Counted from the stretch's first letter, positions 23,918 to 33,184 are shown. The stretch: 37,979 nt of DNA from Clostridia bacterium (GCA_016293975.1 JAEDCW010000011.1:1-37979), one strand, 5' to 3'. Notes: a model not told the origin generated them from the letters alone. Translations and numbers: made by a program.

Positions 23918-25622
23918 TACAGCAAGAATGCCATGGGCACATTCATGCGGAGATGTACCTCTTAATTTGAACTACTCTGGAAGGTCGCTCAGCGGCGAAG
24001 TGTTCGCTACCGCTGAAAAGTACCCGGATTACATCGCATATGAGTTTATGGGTGCCACTACGAGCTACAAGGACGCCGCAAAGGCGATACAACGCTGTGC
24101 AAGGGCGCTGGTAAGGCTCGGAATAAAAGAGGGCGACAAAGTAACTATATGCCTGCCCAACTGTCCGCAGGCCGTTACGATGTTCTATGCGGTAAACATG
24201 GTCGGTGCAATAGCAAACATGATCCATCCGCTTTCATCGGAGCACGAGATCGCATTTTACCTAAACGACTCACAGAGTGTCGCGGCGATAACGCTCGACA
24301 GGTTCTACGGCAAGTTTGAAAGTATCAGAAAAGATTCGCCTAGCCTCAAGTATCTCATTATAACTAGCATAGCTGATGCGCTCACACCTATAATGAAGGT
24401 CGGCTACAGCCTTACACAGGGCAGACAGGTAAAAAAGATTCCAAAGGACACTGATATCGTCAGGTGGAGTGCATTTATGAAGCTCGGTGACGACGAGAAT
24501 ATAGAGCTCCCCACCGAAAAGCATGCAGAAGACCCTGCGGTAGTGCTCTACAGCGGCGGCACTACCGGCGTAACTAAGGGAATACTCCTTTCAAACCTCA
24601 ACTTTAATGCTTTGGGCGCCCAGATAGTTGCGACAAATCCGATGTTTGCCCCGGGCGACAAGATGCTTGCGATAATGCCCATGTTCCACGGCTTCGGTCT
24701 CGGCGTGAGCATACACTCCATGCTCGTAAACGGCGGTGAGTGTATTCTCGTTCCGCAGTTTACCCCAAAGACATATGCACAGCTTTTGTCCAGGTATAAG
24801 CCCAATTTCATCGCGGGCGTACCCACGTTGTTTGAAGCGCTTCTCAGAATAGACGGACTTGAAAAGCTCGACCTGTCCTGCCTCAAGGGTGTTTTCTCCG
24901 GAGGCGACTCGCTCTCCGCGGAGCTCAAGAAGCGTTTTGACGCCTTCCTCAAGGCACATAAGGCCACCATAGAGGTGCGCGAGGGCTATGGCACTACAGA
25001 GTGCGTCACGGCGAGCTGTCTCACACCCTATCATATGTCGAGAGCGGGAAGCATAGGAATACCGTTCCCCGATACGTTCTATAAGATAGTCAAGGTTGGA
25101 ACAACTGAAGAAGTGCCTTATGGCACTGAGGGCGAAATATGCCTTTCAGGTCCCACGATGATGCTCGAATATGTCAACCAGCCGGAGGAAACGGCAAACA
25201 CACTGCGCATACATGGCGATGGAATCACCTGGGTCCATACCGGAGACTTGGGTATAATGGACGAGGACGGTTTCATCTATTTCCGTCAGCGTATAAAGAG
25301 GATGATAATCACGAGCGGCTACAACGTGTACCCTTCGCAGATTGAGAACATACTTGATGCCCATGAGCATATACATCTTAGTTGCGTTATAGGCGTAAGG
25401 GACCCGTACAAGATGCAGAAGGTCAAGGCGTTTGTCGTGCTGAAGCCTGGGTATGAGCCCTCTGAAGAGATGAAGGCGGAGATACTCGAATACTGCAAGA
25501 AGAATATCGCGAAGTACGCAATGCCATACGACATTGAGTTTAGAGATGAGCTTCCGAAGACGCTTGTAGGTAAGGTAGCCTACAGGGTACTCGAGGAAGA
25601 GGAAATCGCAAAGGCATGCTGA
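23907..25622 (+). CDS. AMP-dependent acyl-CoA synthetase/ligase
   Basis: The 571-residue enzyme belongs to the ANL superfamily, which activates carboxylates with ATP as acyl-AMP and then usually transfers them to CoA. Motifs in order: P-loop YSGGTTGVTKGILLS (about residues 214-228), YGTTEC (about 365), the HTGDLG motif with the ribose-binding Asp, the hinge IKRMIITSGYNVYP, and the catalytic Lys in LVGKVAYR near the end. The ATG at 23907 is chosen because GGAGG lies 6 bases upstream; upstream in-frame codons overlap the acyltransferase gene too far. No signal peptide. The acyl substrate cannot be told; GVSIHSMLVNGG-type pockets occur in medium- and long-chain ligases. Confidence 0.93.
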   Translation: MSNNTARMPWAHSCGDVPLNLNYSGRSLSGEVFATAEKYPDYIAYEFMGATTSYKDAAKAIQRCARALVRLGIKEGDKVTICLPNCPQAVTMFYAVNMVGAIANMIHPLSSEHEIAFYLNDSQSVAAITLDRFYGKFESIRKDSPSLKYLIITSIADALTPIMKVGYSLTQGRQVKKIPKDTDIVRWSAFMKLGDDENIELPTEKHAEDPAVVLYSGGTTGVTKGILLSNLNFNALGAQIVATNPMFAPGDKMLAIMPMFHGFGLGVSIHSMLVNGGECILVPQFTPKTYAQLLSRYKPNFIAGVPTLFEALLRIDGLEKLDLSCLKGVFSGGDSLSAELKKRFDAFLKAHKATIEVREGYGTTECVTASCLTPYHMSRAGSIGIPFPDTFYKIVKVGTTEEVPYGTEGEICLSGPTMMLEYVNQPEETANTLRIHGDGITWVHTGDLGIMDEDGFIYFRQRIKRMIITSGYNVYPSQIENILDAHEHIHLSCVIGVRDPYKMQKVKAFVVLKPGYEPSEEMKAEILEYCKKNIAKYAMPYDIEFRDELPKTLVGKVAYRVLEEEEIAKAC

Positions 25623-25640
25623 TAGAGAAACAGACTGAGT

Positions 25641-25657
25641 GGGGTGTTAGTCACCCC
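25641..25657 (+). terminator. Short hairpin between the ligase and the Nif11-like gene
   Basis: GGGGTG/CACCCC with a 5-base loop, followed by GTTCGATTTTA rather than a clean T run. It may be a weak attenuator that sets relative expression, or a stability element. Confidence 0.4.
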
Positions 25658-25680
25658 GTTCGATTTTATGGAGGAAGCAA

Positions 25681-25953
25681 ATGAACGAGAAACTGAGCAT
25701 GCTTATTGCGGCCGCAAGGAAGAACCCCGACTTAAAGCGGAGATTGTTCAAATCGAGGGAGTCCGCAGAGCCCGTGCTTGAGCTGTGTAGAATAGCCACC
25801 GATGAGGGTATATCGCTTACCATAGAGGAGCTTTTGGGTGCGGGACAGGAGTACGCGGACAATTTACTCAAGAGCTGTAACGGCGGGGCTACATATCCCT
25901 TTGAGTTTTACGATGACGCGTACGAGATGCTATTTGCGGCGATATCGGTATAA
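25681..25953 (+). CDS. Small Nif11-like helical protein
   Basis: A 90-residue protein whose first 55 residues fit a Nif11-like pattern: LSMLIAAARKNPDLKRRL, then a helix ending GISLTIEELLGAGQEY. Nif11 domains occur in nitrogen-fixation-linked proteins and as leader regions of ribosomally made peptides. The rest reads KSCNGGATYPFEFYDDAYEM, where the double Gly resembles a leader cleavage site, leaving a short acidic aromatic tail. The gene follows the acyl ligase by about 60 bases with a strong GGAGG, and a heterodimeric ABC exporter lies on the opposite strand. The family call is moderate; precursor status is speculation, and a structural or regulatory helper is equally possible. Confidence 0.6.
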   Translation: MNEKLSMLIAAARKNPDLKRRLFKSRESAEPVLELCRIATDEGISLTIEELLGAGQEYADNLLKSCNGGATYPFEFYDDAYEMLFAAISV

Positions 25954-25970
25954 AATCGAATAAGATAAAG

Positions 25971-26002
25971 AAAAGGCGGGGCTCTATTGCACACCGCTTT
26001 TT
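25971..26002 (+). terminator. Terminator after the Nif11-like gene
   Basis: AAAAGGCGG and CCGCTTTTT pair with one bulged G around a 14-base loop, with the T run at the end. It separates this gene from the convergent ABC transporter genes. Confidence 0.65.
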
Positions 26003-26021
26003 GTTTATGAATCATTCTGTA

Positions 26022-27797
26022 CTATGCGAGCCATTCCGCCTGAGCTTCCCACATCCTTCTGTAGAGTCCATCCTCGTCGGAGAGCAACTCCTCATGTGTT
26101 CCCACCTGCATGACATTGCCTGCGTCCATTACGACTATCCTGTCCGCTATCCTGCATGAGCCGAGCCTATGCGTTACTATGACAGCCGTCTTATCCTCGG
26201 ATATCTCCGCGAATTTTTTGTAGATGCGGGTCTCTTCAAGCGGGTCGATTGCCGCCGTGGGTTCATCGAGTACTATAAGCTCGTGCTGTTTGTACAAGCC
26301 TCTTGCGATGGCTATGCGTTGCCATTGCCCACCGGAGATGTCTACTCCTCCAAATTCTTTGGAGAGCATTGTGGCGAGTCCTTGCGGATAGGAATCGGCA
26401 TCGAGATTGATATCGGAATCCTCAATCACCTTGGTAAGTTCGCGGCCAGAATTTAGGTCCCCGATTCGGAGATTTGTGTCGAGAGTCATCTTATATCTCC
26501 CGAAATCCTGGAATACGGCGGATGTGTTCTTAAACAGTTCGTCCGGCTTTATCTCCTGGGTGGAAACGCCTCCGTGAAGTACCACGCCATCGCTGGGCGT
26601 GTATATCCCTGTCAAAAGCTTAACGAGTGTGGTCTTGCCGGCACCGTTTGTCCCGACTATTGCGAGCGTCTCTTTGGGTCTAAGTTCGAGGTTCACGCCA
26701 CAAATACTCTCATTCTTGCTTCCGGGATAGGTAAAGTGTACGTTACGAAGCTCTATACCCTGCGATACGTCTGCGGACTTGTCTCCCGTCCTCTCTGGGA
26801 GGTCGAGCAGTTTGAGAATGTTGACGGCAAGTTCCTTTTCCTGCATTACATCGCCTACGTTAGACCTTATCATTTCATCCATCATGCCGAACAGCCCACT
26901 TATCGATGCAAATACCGCCGCAAACTCACCTACGCTTATGTCTCCGTCCATCAACGCCACTATCAGCATATAGAACAGAAGCCCGTAACCGCAAACAGAG
27001 AGTGCCTGCATAACCAGCTCCATAACGCCTGCCTTGACCTCGGTTTTATTTATGACCTTGTTCATTGCCTTTACGGAATCGGTGTATAGTTTCTTGAAGT
27101 AAGCGAACGCACCTATGAGTCTTGTTTCCTTGAAGAACTCTCTGTCACCTATACAACGCTCGTAGTAGTCCACTTTGCGCCTTTCTGGGGCAGCAGCTTC
27201 CTCGAGATCGCCGAACATTTTTACTTTCAATACCTGAGCTGTCATAACGGGTATGAATACGACTACGGGTGCAATTGCAAGTATGGGCTTAAGCGTGTAG
27301 AGGTATATGGAAACGCCTATAAAGAACGGTATATAGCCAAACACTGAAAGCAACACCATAATTACGATTGCGCTTGCTACCGATGCACCTGCATCCGCCT
27401 TGTTGATTGCGTCGAGTGTGGATGGGACCTCAAACTCCGATGTAGGTATACGCGCAAGTTTCTTTTGCAGTCTCACCGCAACATTGCCGTATGCACGGTT
27501 CATTAAATCCTGCAGGTAGAGGTTGGTGGTACCGTTGAGCAACGGGTTGAATATCTGCACGAGGGCCATCATACCCAGCCAGAATAGCGGGCCGGCATAG
27601 CTGTGCGTGACTATTGCGGCATCTACTGCGTTCAGAATTTGAGCCGTGACTATAGTTTCTGCGAGTAGCGTTGCCATGAGCAATACTGTTGAAAGCTGAC
27701 CGGCGACGAATCTTCCGACATTACCCTTTGTAGCAATGGGAAGCAGTCTTCTCAGCATTGTTACTATAGAGATGGACTTTTTCCTATCTTTTTTCAT
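26022..27797 (-). CDS. ABC exporter half-transporter, second subunit
   Basis: The 591-residue protein has an N-terminal six-helix membrane domain (about residues 20-310) and a C-terminal ATPase with Walker A GTNGAGKTT (about residue 385), Q-loop VFQDF, signature SGGQWQRIAIARG, Walker B LIVLDEPTAAIDP with the catalytic Glu, and VTHRLGS H-loop. Its start overlaps the stop of the partner gene by 4 bases, so the two are translationally coupled and likely form a heterodimer. Such exporters move peptides, lipids or drugs; no peptidase domain is fused. Substrate unknown. Confidence 0.92.
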   Translation of the reverse strand: MKKDRKKSISIVTMLRRLLPIATKGNVGRFVAGQLSTVLLMATLLAETIVTAQILNAVDAAIVTHSYAGPLFWLGMMALVQIFNPLLNGTTNLYLQDLMNRAYGNVAVRLQKKLARIPTSEFEVPSTLDAINKADAGASVASAIVIMVLLSVFGYIPFFIGVSIYLYTLKPILAIAPVVVFIPVMTAQVLKVKMFGDLEEAAAPERRKVDYYERCIGDREFFKETRLIGAFAYFKKLYTDSVKAMNKVINKTEVKAGVMELVMQALSVCGYGLLFYMLIVALMDGDISVGEFAAVFASISGLFGMMDEMIRSNVGDVMQEKELAVNILKLLDLPERTGDKSADVSQGIELRNVHFTYPGSKNESICGVNLELRPKETLAIVGTNGAGKTTLVKLLTGIYTPSDGVVLHGGVSTQEIKPDELFKNTSAVFQDFGRYKMTLDTNLRIGDLNSGRELTKVIEDSDINLDADSYPQGLATMLSKEFGGVDISGGQWQRIAIARGLYKQHELIVLDEPTAAIDPLEETRIYKKFAEISEDKTAVIVTHRLGSCRIADRIVVMDAGNVMQVGTHEELLSDEDGLYRRMWEAQAEWLA

Positions 27798-29587
27798 AAG
27801 TACCAGCTCCTTTGACTGTCAAACATTTCGGCATAGAGTCCGTTTTGCTCCATGAGCTCGTCGTGACTGCCGCATTCTGCCACGTGACCGCTGTAAAGCA
27901 CGAATATCGTGTCTGCAAGCTTTGTCGAGCCGAGCCTGTGGCTTATGAATATGGTTGTACGGCCATGGCTGATATCACGGAAGTTGTTATATATTTCGCT
28001 TTCGGCTATGGGATCGAGCGCTGCTGTCGGTTCATCGAGTATCTTGACCTCCGAGGGGCTGGCGATCGACCGCGCCATAGCTACTCTCTGCCATTCACCG
28101 CCGGATATATCTATACCGTTTTCTTCGATCTTTCCAAGATGCGCGTCCATGCCGATTCTGGTTAACACACCGGATAGTCCCGCTTTCTTTGCGGCATCTT
28201 CTATCGCCGCATCGTCCATGCTTATTCCGCTTCCGAGTTCCACATTGTCGCGGAAGGAAATCTGATAACGTGCAAAATCTTGAAACACGCATACGAAGTA
28301 CGCTTTAAGCTCCGCAAGAGTATATGTTGAAAGCTCCCTGCCGTTCAGCAGTATCTCGCCCTCGTAGTTTCGATACATGCCCGTGATGAGCTTTGTTATA
28401 GTCGTCTTTCCTGCGCCGTTTACTCCAACGAAGGAGTAGTGACCGCCCTTGTTTATGGTAAATGACAGATTCTTGAGTACGGGTGTATCCATTCCGGGAT
28501 AGGTGAAAGTCACGTTCTTGAATGTGAGCGATTCAAACGGCTCTATATTCCTGTTGGCAGGGTCTGTCGCACCCGCGGCTTCGGGCATCGCCATGAACTT
28601 TGTGAGGTCTGCCATATATTTTGACGCCTCCGTCAGCGTTGCTACGCAGTTCATCAGCGGCCAGCGCATAAGGGATATCAATGAACCCATTGCCGAAACG
28701 AGACCCGCGAACATTCCAAATGAAATCACTCCCGAGAGTGTAGGGACGAGCAGAAGCGCTATACAGATAAGCGTTACTATTCCAACGACGATTGAGCCCA
28801 AGTTCATCCTGAAAAACCGCTTTTTACGCTCATTGTAGGAAGCGTCTATAGAATAGGTATAAATCTTCTTGAACTCATCAGATATCTTGTCGGTGTAACC
28901 GAATACAGCCCTTTCTGCCGCAGTTTGTCGGCCTGTCAGAACTTCGTTGAAATACCTATGCTTTCTGTAGGAATCCTCTACGCCCGCTGTGGCGTCATAT
29001 ATCTTTTCACCGCTACGAACCGCAAGCCATACCAGAGGTACGAGAGCTACCGTTATGAACACGGCTATCCACCACGAGTAAGAGACGATAATCGACAAAA
29101 CGCTGACTATACTCGCTACCATGGAGATCCCGACAAGAGCGAGAGAAGCATATGTCGTCAGAGCTTCTTCAACGGTACTATAGCTCTTTGGCACGCTGAC
29201 CCTTCCTATTAAGTCCCAATCGTCAGAGCTTTCAATGCACGCATATTCGAGCCTTGTGCGCTTTTCAAGCAATGCTGTGCGGTATTTTAAGCGTATTCCG
29301 TTTTGCAAGCCCAGCTTGACGAACGTAAGCAGCTTTGTATAGAGCATTTCGTATCCCATTGTTGCAAGCAACAGTATCGACGGTATGATTATATCCATAT
29401 ATGTTCCTTGCCCCTGTGCTATTGCTACCGCCGTGTCTACAAAGCTCGCTGTAAACAGAGCAGTCCCTGCAGGCACGAAGGCATTCAGCAACCTCAGCGC
29501 TACCTGAAGGATAAAGGATATCGGAGCACAACGCACGGGGATAGCCACACCGTCTAAGAGCGTGTACCTCCTGGTTTTCAATACCAT
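27794..29587 (-). CDS. ABC exporter half-transporter, first subunit
   Basis: The 597-residue partner has a membrane domain (about residues 20-320) and an ATPase with Walker A GVNGAGKTT (about residue 390), signature ISGGEWQRVAMARS, Walker B VKILDEPTAALDP and H-loop ISHRLGS. Both nucleotide-binding sites therefore look catalytically complete, unlike many heterodimeric exporters with one degenerate site. The start ATG follows GGAGGAATGTT. It is the first gene of the pair and divergent from the SipW locus across a roughly 650-base gap. Confidence 0.92.
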   Translation of the reverse strand: MVLKTRRYTLLDGVAIPVRCAPISFILQVALRLLNAFVPAGTALFTASFVDTAVAIAQGQGTYMDIIIPSILLLATMGYEMLYTKLLTFVKLGLQNGIRLKYRTALLEKRTRLEYACIESSDDWDLIGRVSVPKSYSTVEEALTTYASLALVGISMVASIVSVLSIIVSYSWWIAVFITVALVPLVWLAVRSGEKIYDATAGVEDSYRKHRYFNEVLTGRQTAAERAVFGYTDKISDEFKKIYTYSIDASYNERKKRFFRMNLGSIVVGIVTLICIALLLVPTLSGVISFGMFAGLVSAMGSLISLMRWPLMNCVATLTEASKYMADLTKFMAMPEAAGATDPANRNIEPFESLTFKNVTFTYPGMDTPVLKNLSFTINKGGHYSFVGVNGAGKTTITKLITGMYRNYEGEILLNGRELSTYTLAELKAYFVCVFQDFARYQISFRDNVELGSGISMDDAAIEDAAKKAGLSGVLTRIGMDAHLGKIEENGIDISGGEWQRVAMARSIASPSEVKILDEPTAALDPIAESEIYNNFRDISHGRTTIFISHRLGSTKLADTIFVLYSGHVAECGSHDELMEQNGLYAEMFDSQRSWYL

Positions 29588-29741
29588 AACATTCCTCCGT
29601 CAATTACTGTCATAATAGTACCACGCAGGACTGTTGCGGTCCATATGCTTTAGTTGTCATGCCTCGTATTGCTACGCAACCATCGGTTGCGAACTCGTGA
29701 ATCGATGCGACAATCGCCATCTGCTTCAGGGTAAAGAAGTG

Positions 29742-29852
29742 ATGAAAATGTCGATAATGATTATTGTAAACGGCGGCGTACCATATCTCACAGTGCAAGG
29801 GGAGACCGCAGGCGCATTTCTCAAACAAGTAGAGAAGAAACAGTATTACTGA
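29742..29852 (+). CDS. Possible 36-residue small protein
   Basis: An ATG frame encodes MKMSIMIIVNGGVPYLTVQG and then GETAGAFLKQVEKKQYY. It has a beta-strand-like start and a basic helix end and looks like part of a small domain rather than random sequence. An AAGAAG lies just 3 bases upstream, not a good site. I recognise no family. It may be a remnant of a gene lost here. Confidence 0.3.
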   Translation: MKMSIMIIVNGGVPYLTVQGETAGAFLKQVEKKQYY

Positions 29853-30239
29853 AATGTATTAAATTGTCATAAAAAGACATATAATGACGCAGAATGTAAA
29901 TATTAATACATATTAATTACATTGCGAATACATGGCAAACAATACTTACGACAATAGTCGACACAGACTCCGAAGTCGGTATATGGACAAAAACTGGGAA
30001 ATATAGATGTGCAAATTGCTTAAGGAGTCAATGCACCAGTTTTACGCTTTGAGTTAAAAGAGATTAAAACAGCGTAATTATAAAAAAATGTTTTAAAAAT
30101 GCAAAAACGGTAATTTCGACAAATAGAAACAATTTTAGATATTGCAGAGTTTATAAACATAATGCATAATGGAGATGTACAGAAAACATGTAGACACCTA
30201 TGAAATACGATGTTTTAGTGAGTCTAAGAATGGAATTGT
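29853..30239. other. AT-rich gene-free region upstream of the SipW locus
   Basis: About 390 bases without a gene, far more AT-rich than the rest of the window. It holds an imperfect dyad, AATGTAA/TTACATT at 29893-29923 enclosing two ATTAAT repeats, and a TGTC/GACA repeat near 29863-29877. These have the form of regulator-binding sites in front of the surface-protein operon, but no regulator gene is nearby. A candidate promoter is listed separately. Confidence 0.5.
30142..30170 (+). promoter_or_regulatory. Candidate promoter of the SipW locus
   Basis: TTGCAG, 17 bases, then CATAAT. It would start near 30177, giving a leader of about 63 bases. AT-rich surroundings make chance matches more likely, so confidence is moderate. 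Confidence 0.5.
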
Positions 30240-30842
30240 GTGAAGATGTTTAGGAAGATATGGAATGTGGTATATAGCGTAATAGTTGCGGTGGTTGTGT
30301 TGCTGGCGGTAGCCTTCGTGGGCGTGCGGGTTGTGGGCCTTCAACCCTTCACCGTGCTCTCAGGAAGCATGGAACCGACATATCATACCGGCTCGCTCAT
30401 ATATGTAAAGAGTGTCGAGCCGCAGGATGTGCATGTCGGAGACCCGATAACGTTCGTGCTTAACGAGGATTTGGTCGTGGCGACGCACAGGGTCATAGAG
30501 ATAGACGCCGAGAATGAGCGCTTTTATACCAAGGGAGACGCCAATGAGAGTGCGGACGGTTCGCCCGTGCATTTCAACAACCTCATAGGAGTACCGGTGT
30601 TCACCATACCGCTATTGGGCTATGTTGCAAACTTCGTGACAAATCCCCCCGGTATGTACATTGCGCTGGCGGGGGTTGCGGTCCTGCTTCTGCTGACGTT
30701 TGTTCCCGACTTGATTAAAAAGGTTGACAGTGGCAGAGATACGAATGCCAAAGGGAAAAAGAATAAAGAGGGCGTTGCCACAGAACCTGCTGCCAACGCG
30801 GCAGACGAGGAGACCAATGACGATATATCGCCGCAAGGCTGA
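30240..30842 (+). CDS. sipW: SipW-type (ER-type) signal peptidase I
   Basis: This 200-residue membrane protease removes signal peptides from a special class of exported proteins; in Bacillus subtilis SipW matures TasA and TapA. It has an N-terminal helix (about residues 8-30), the active site VLSGSMEPT with nucleophile S43, VVATHRVIEI with H83 in place of the bacterial catalytic Lys, and GDAN with D100, so the Ser-His-Asp set of archaeal and ER-type enzymes. A second helix (about 139-158) and a long charged tail follow. The GTG at 30240 or ATG at 30246 may start it; TGGA lies close to the GTG. The next five genes carry matching SipW-class signals. Confidence 0.93.
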   Translation: MKMFRKIWNVVYSVIVAVVVLLAVAFVGVRVVGLQPFTVLSGSMEPTYHTGSLIYVKSVEPQDVHVGDPITFVLNEDLVVATHRVIEIDAENERFYTKGDANESADGSPVHFNNLIGVPVFTIPLLGYVANFVTNPPGMYIALAGVAVLLLLTFVPDLIKKVDSGRDTNAKGKKNKEGVATEPAANAADEETNDDISPQG

Positions 30843-30871
30843 TATAGAGAAACAATAAGAAAGGAAAGATT

Positions 30872-31414
30872 ATGAAAAAGAGAACACTAATTATTCTTGT
30901 TGCACTGGTCGCCGTATTTGGTATGGCGGTGGGAGGAACGATAGCCTGGCTTACAGATCAGACAGAACCCATCACCAATACATTTACGGTCGGCAACATC
31001 AATATTGAGCTGGAAGAGACCGCCACAGACTTCAAGATGGTTCCCGGCGTGACTATCGCAAAGGACCCGAAGATCACTGTGAAGAGTGGCAGCGAGGCGT
31101 GCTATCTGTTTGTTAAGGTCGAAAAGTCAGCAAACCTCGATGATTTCATCAACTATACAATGGCAACTGGTTGGACAGCACTTACAGGCGCAGACGGTGT
31201 GTACTACAGGGTAGTTAATGCAACGACCTCAGATACGACCTTCAGCGTGTTGGCAGATGACCAAGTAACATGCAATGACACAGTTACCAAGGCAATGATG
31301 GACGCTCTTACAGAGGCTACATATCCCACACTTACATTCACGGCTTATGCAGTACAGCAGTCGGGCAGCGCTTCCGCTGCGGAAGCATGGGCAAAGGTTA
31401 CCACCACTCCGTAA
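30872..31414 (+). CDS. SipW-dependent secreted protein 1 (TasA/camelysin-like)
   Basis: The 180-residue protein has the SipW-class signal: MKKR, a hydrophobic helix, then GGTIAWLTDQTEP, with likely cleavage after the Ala before WLTD, and the shared motif NTFTVGNINIELEE. A single beta-rich domain follows (VPGVTIAKDPKITVKSGSEA and YLFVKVEKS), the fold type of TasA and camelysin that assembles into surface fibres. AAAGGA lies 8 bases before the ATG, 29 bases after sipW. It is the most divergent of the substrates and lacks the GYYYYN motif of substrates 4 and 5. Fibre formation is inference from family. Confidence 0.85.
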   Translation: MKKRTLIILVALVAVFGMAVGGTIAWLTDQTEPITNTFTVGNINIELEETATDFKMVPGVTIAKDPKITVKSGSEACYLFVKVEKSANLDDFINYTMATGWTALTGADGVYYRVVNATTSDTTFSVLADDQVTCNDTVTKAMMDALTEATYPTLTFTAYAVQQSGSASAAEAWAKVTTTP

Positions 31415-31495
31415 GCTCGCAGGTTCGGAAAAACACCATTTTTGTAAATCGGTGGGCGAGACCCACAGTTATGACAATTATGAAAGGAAACACTT

Positions 31496-32242
31496 ATGAA
31501 GAAAAAGATTATTGCTCTTACAATTACAGCCGCGATGCTGGCAGTTGCAGCCATAGGTATGACAGTTGCATATCTTACATCGACAGACCAAGCAGTCAAC
31601 ACATTCACAGTCGGTAATGTTGATATAACGCTGAATGAAACATTCACTCAGAACTCTAAGTTGGTGCCTGGGAAGAATATTGAAAAGATAGTCAATGTTA
31701 CCAACAACAAGGAAGCTGCCTATGTCCGTCTCCATATCGCTTTCCCTGCGGACACTTTCTATTATGGTGAAACTGACGGTGTACAGGAATACAACAACCT
31801 TGTTCACTTCAACCAGAGATATGCTTCTTTGGTACTGGGCGAGTGGAACTGGTGCAAGACTGCTGCAGGCGTTGGCGGAGAACACCCCGGCTATCCCGGT
31901 AATGGCACAAACTACAACACTTACACGACAAGTATTGAAGGAAAGGAATATCGCGTATTCGTTGTTACCTATATGAAAGTTCTGGGAACTGGGGATACGA
32001 CCAAGACTGACGCCATGTATAACGTGTATCTCGACAAGTATGCAGATAGTAAAGATGGAGTTACTTATACTGCTCCTATCGTGGACTACCGCACGGCAGC
32101 AATGACAGCAGATCTCAGCAACTATAAGATTCATATCATTGCAGAAGGTGTGCAGGCTGAGGGTTTCAGTGATGCCTATACTGCCCTGAATACAGCGTTT
32201 GGCACTCCCGGCTCCACGGGTTATGTATCCCCCTTCAATTAA
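31496..32242 (+). CDS. SipW-dependent secreted protein 2
   Basis: A 248-residue protein with a SipW-class signal (MKKKIIALTITAAMLAVAAI, then GMTVAYLTSTDQAVNTFTVG). After cleavage the mature part starts near YLTS and shows the beta-domain pattern LVPGKNIEKIVNVTNNKEAA followed by YVRLHIAFP, as in TasA-like proteins. A longer C-terminal part contains NVYLDKYADSKDG, also found in the next protein (VYLDKSFDMTDG), so 2 and 3 are paralogues. AAAGGA precedes the ATG. A small GTGGG/CCCAC hairpin (31452-31466) lies in the gap before it. Isoleucine codons favour ATT/ATC, unlike the ATA-rich sipW gene. Confidence 0.85.
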   Translation: MKKKIIALTITAAMLAVAAIGMTVAYLTSTDQAVNTFTVGNVDITLNETFTQNSKLVPGKNIEKIVNVTNNKEAAYVRLHIAFPADTFYYGETDGVQEYNNLVHFNQRYASLVLGEWNWCKTAAGVGGEHPGYPGNGTNYNTYTTSIEGKEYRVFVVTYMKVLGTGDTTKTDAMYNVYLDKYADSKDGVTYTAPIVDYRTAAMTADLSNYKIHIIAEGVQAEGFSDAYTALNTAFGTPGSTGYVSPFN

Positions 32243-32316
32243 GTAATTATATGCCTAAGCAATACAGACAGCGTGCATAATTGCTCAACACCAAAAACCA
32301 AACCTAATGCTTACTT

Positions 32317-32330
32317 ACGGCTTAAGCCGT
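32317..32330. repeat. Palindrome ACGGCTTAAGCCGT before substrate 3
   Basis: A perfect 14-base palindrome about 24 bases before the third SipW-type gene. In RNA it gives a 5-bp stem with a TTAA loop. It could be a processing or stability element, or an operator. Confidence 0.4.
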
Positions 32331-32354
32331 GAATAAAGAGAAAGGAAAAAACTT

Positions 32355-33170
32355 ATGAAGAAAAAGATTTTAGCAATCGCATTGGCAGTAGCCGTTCTGG
32401 CTATCACCGCAATAGGCATCACCCTTGCCTACTTCACAGATACGGATGCTGAAACCAACGTATTTACCGCGGGTGGCGTGGCAATCAATCTGATCGAACA
32501 GCAGGTCAACGATGAACATACCGAAATAGAAGACTTCGAGCAGAATCAGGTTCTCATGCCCATTGTTGGCTCGGCGCAGGGCCCTAAGGACCAGTTCGGC
32601 CAGCCCATGGCAAAGAACTATTGTGACAAGATGATCACCATCAAGAACACCGGCAAGTCCGGCGCGTATGTCCGTGCCTACTTCGCCATTCCCTCCGCTC
32701 TTGACGACGGTTATGAGACCTTTAACGCCGGCTTGAACGTGCTGCATTTCAACTTCGGTAACTATAAGACCGAAGATGGATGGGCTACCACATATGAAGA
32801 AATGTGGAATTGGAAGCATGGAGAGGATAGTAAATGGAATTATTATGAGACAACGATCAATGATGTTGCCTATAACGTTTACTATGCCGACTACTATCAG
32901 GTTCTGGATGCCGGTGCAACGACGGAGCAGTTCGTATCAGGCGTATATCTCGACAAGAGCTTTGATATGACAGATGGTATTTACTATGCTTTCGGTGAGG
33001 CAATTGACCTGTCCGCTCTGATTGACGACAATGGCGATCTCAATATTAAGTGCCCTGTCATGGTCGTTGCGGTCCAGGCTGACGGTTTTGATTCCGTGGA
33101 TGCTGCAATCACAGCCGCTTTCGGCGCTAACTACAATCCTTTCGGTGGCACAGCTACTAACTGGCAGTAA
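32355..33170 (+). CDS. SipW-dependent secreted protein 3
   Basis: A 271-residue paralogue of substrate 2. The signal reads MKKKILAIALAVAVLAITAI then GITLAYFTDTDAETNVFTAG, a textbook SipW-class motif. The mature domain shows MITIKNTGKSGAYVRAYFAIP and later VLDAGATTEQFVSGVYLDKS. The upstream sequence AGAAAGGA and the first codons are nearly identical to those of substrate 2, so the duplication included the ribosome binding site. One Cys is present in NYCDKM. Of the cluster it has the strongest ATC/ATT preference, which may mean high expression. Role as a fibre subunit is inferred. Confidence 0.86.
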   Translation: MKKKILAIALAVAVLAITAIGITLAYFTDTDAETNVFTAGGVAINLIEQQVNDEHTEIEDFEQNQVLMPIVGSAQGPKDQFGQPMAKNYCDKMITIKNTGKSGAYVRAYFAIPSALDDGYETFNAGLNVLHFNFGNYKTEDGWATTYEEMWNWKHGEDSKWNYYETTINDVAYNVYYADYYQVLDAGATTEQFVSGVYLDKSFDMTDGIYYAFGEAIDLSALIDDNGDLNIKCPVMVVAVQADGFDSVDAAITAAFGANYNPFGGTATNWQ

Positions 33171-33184
33171 GCTGTGACAGTCCT

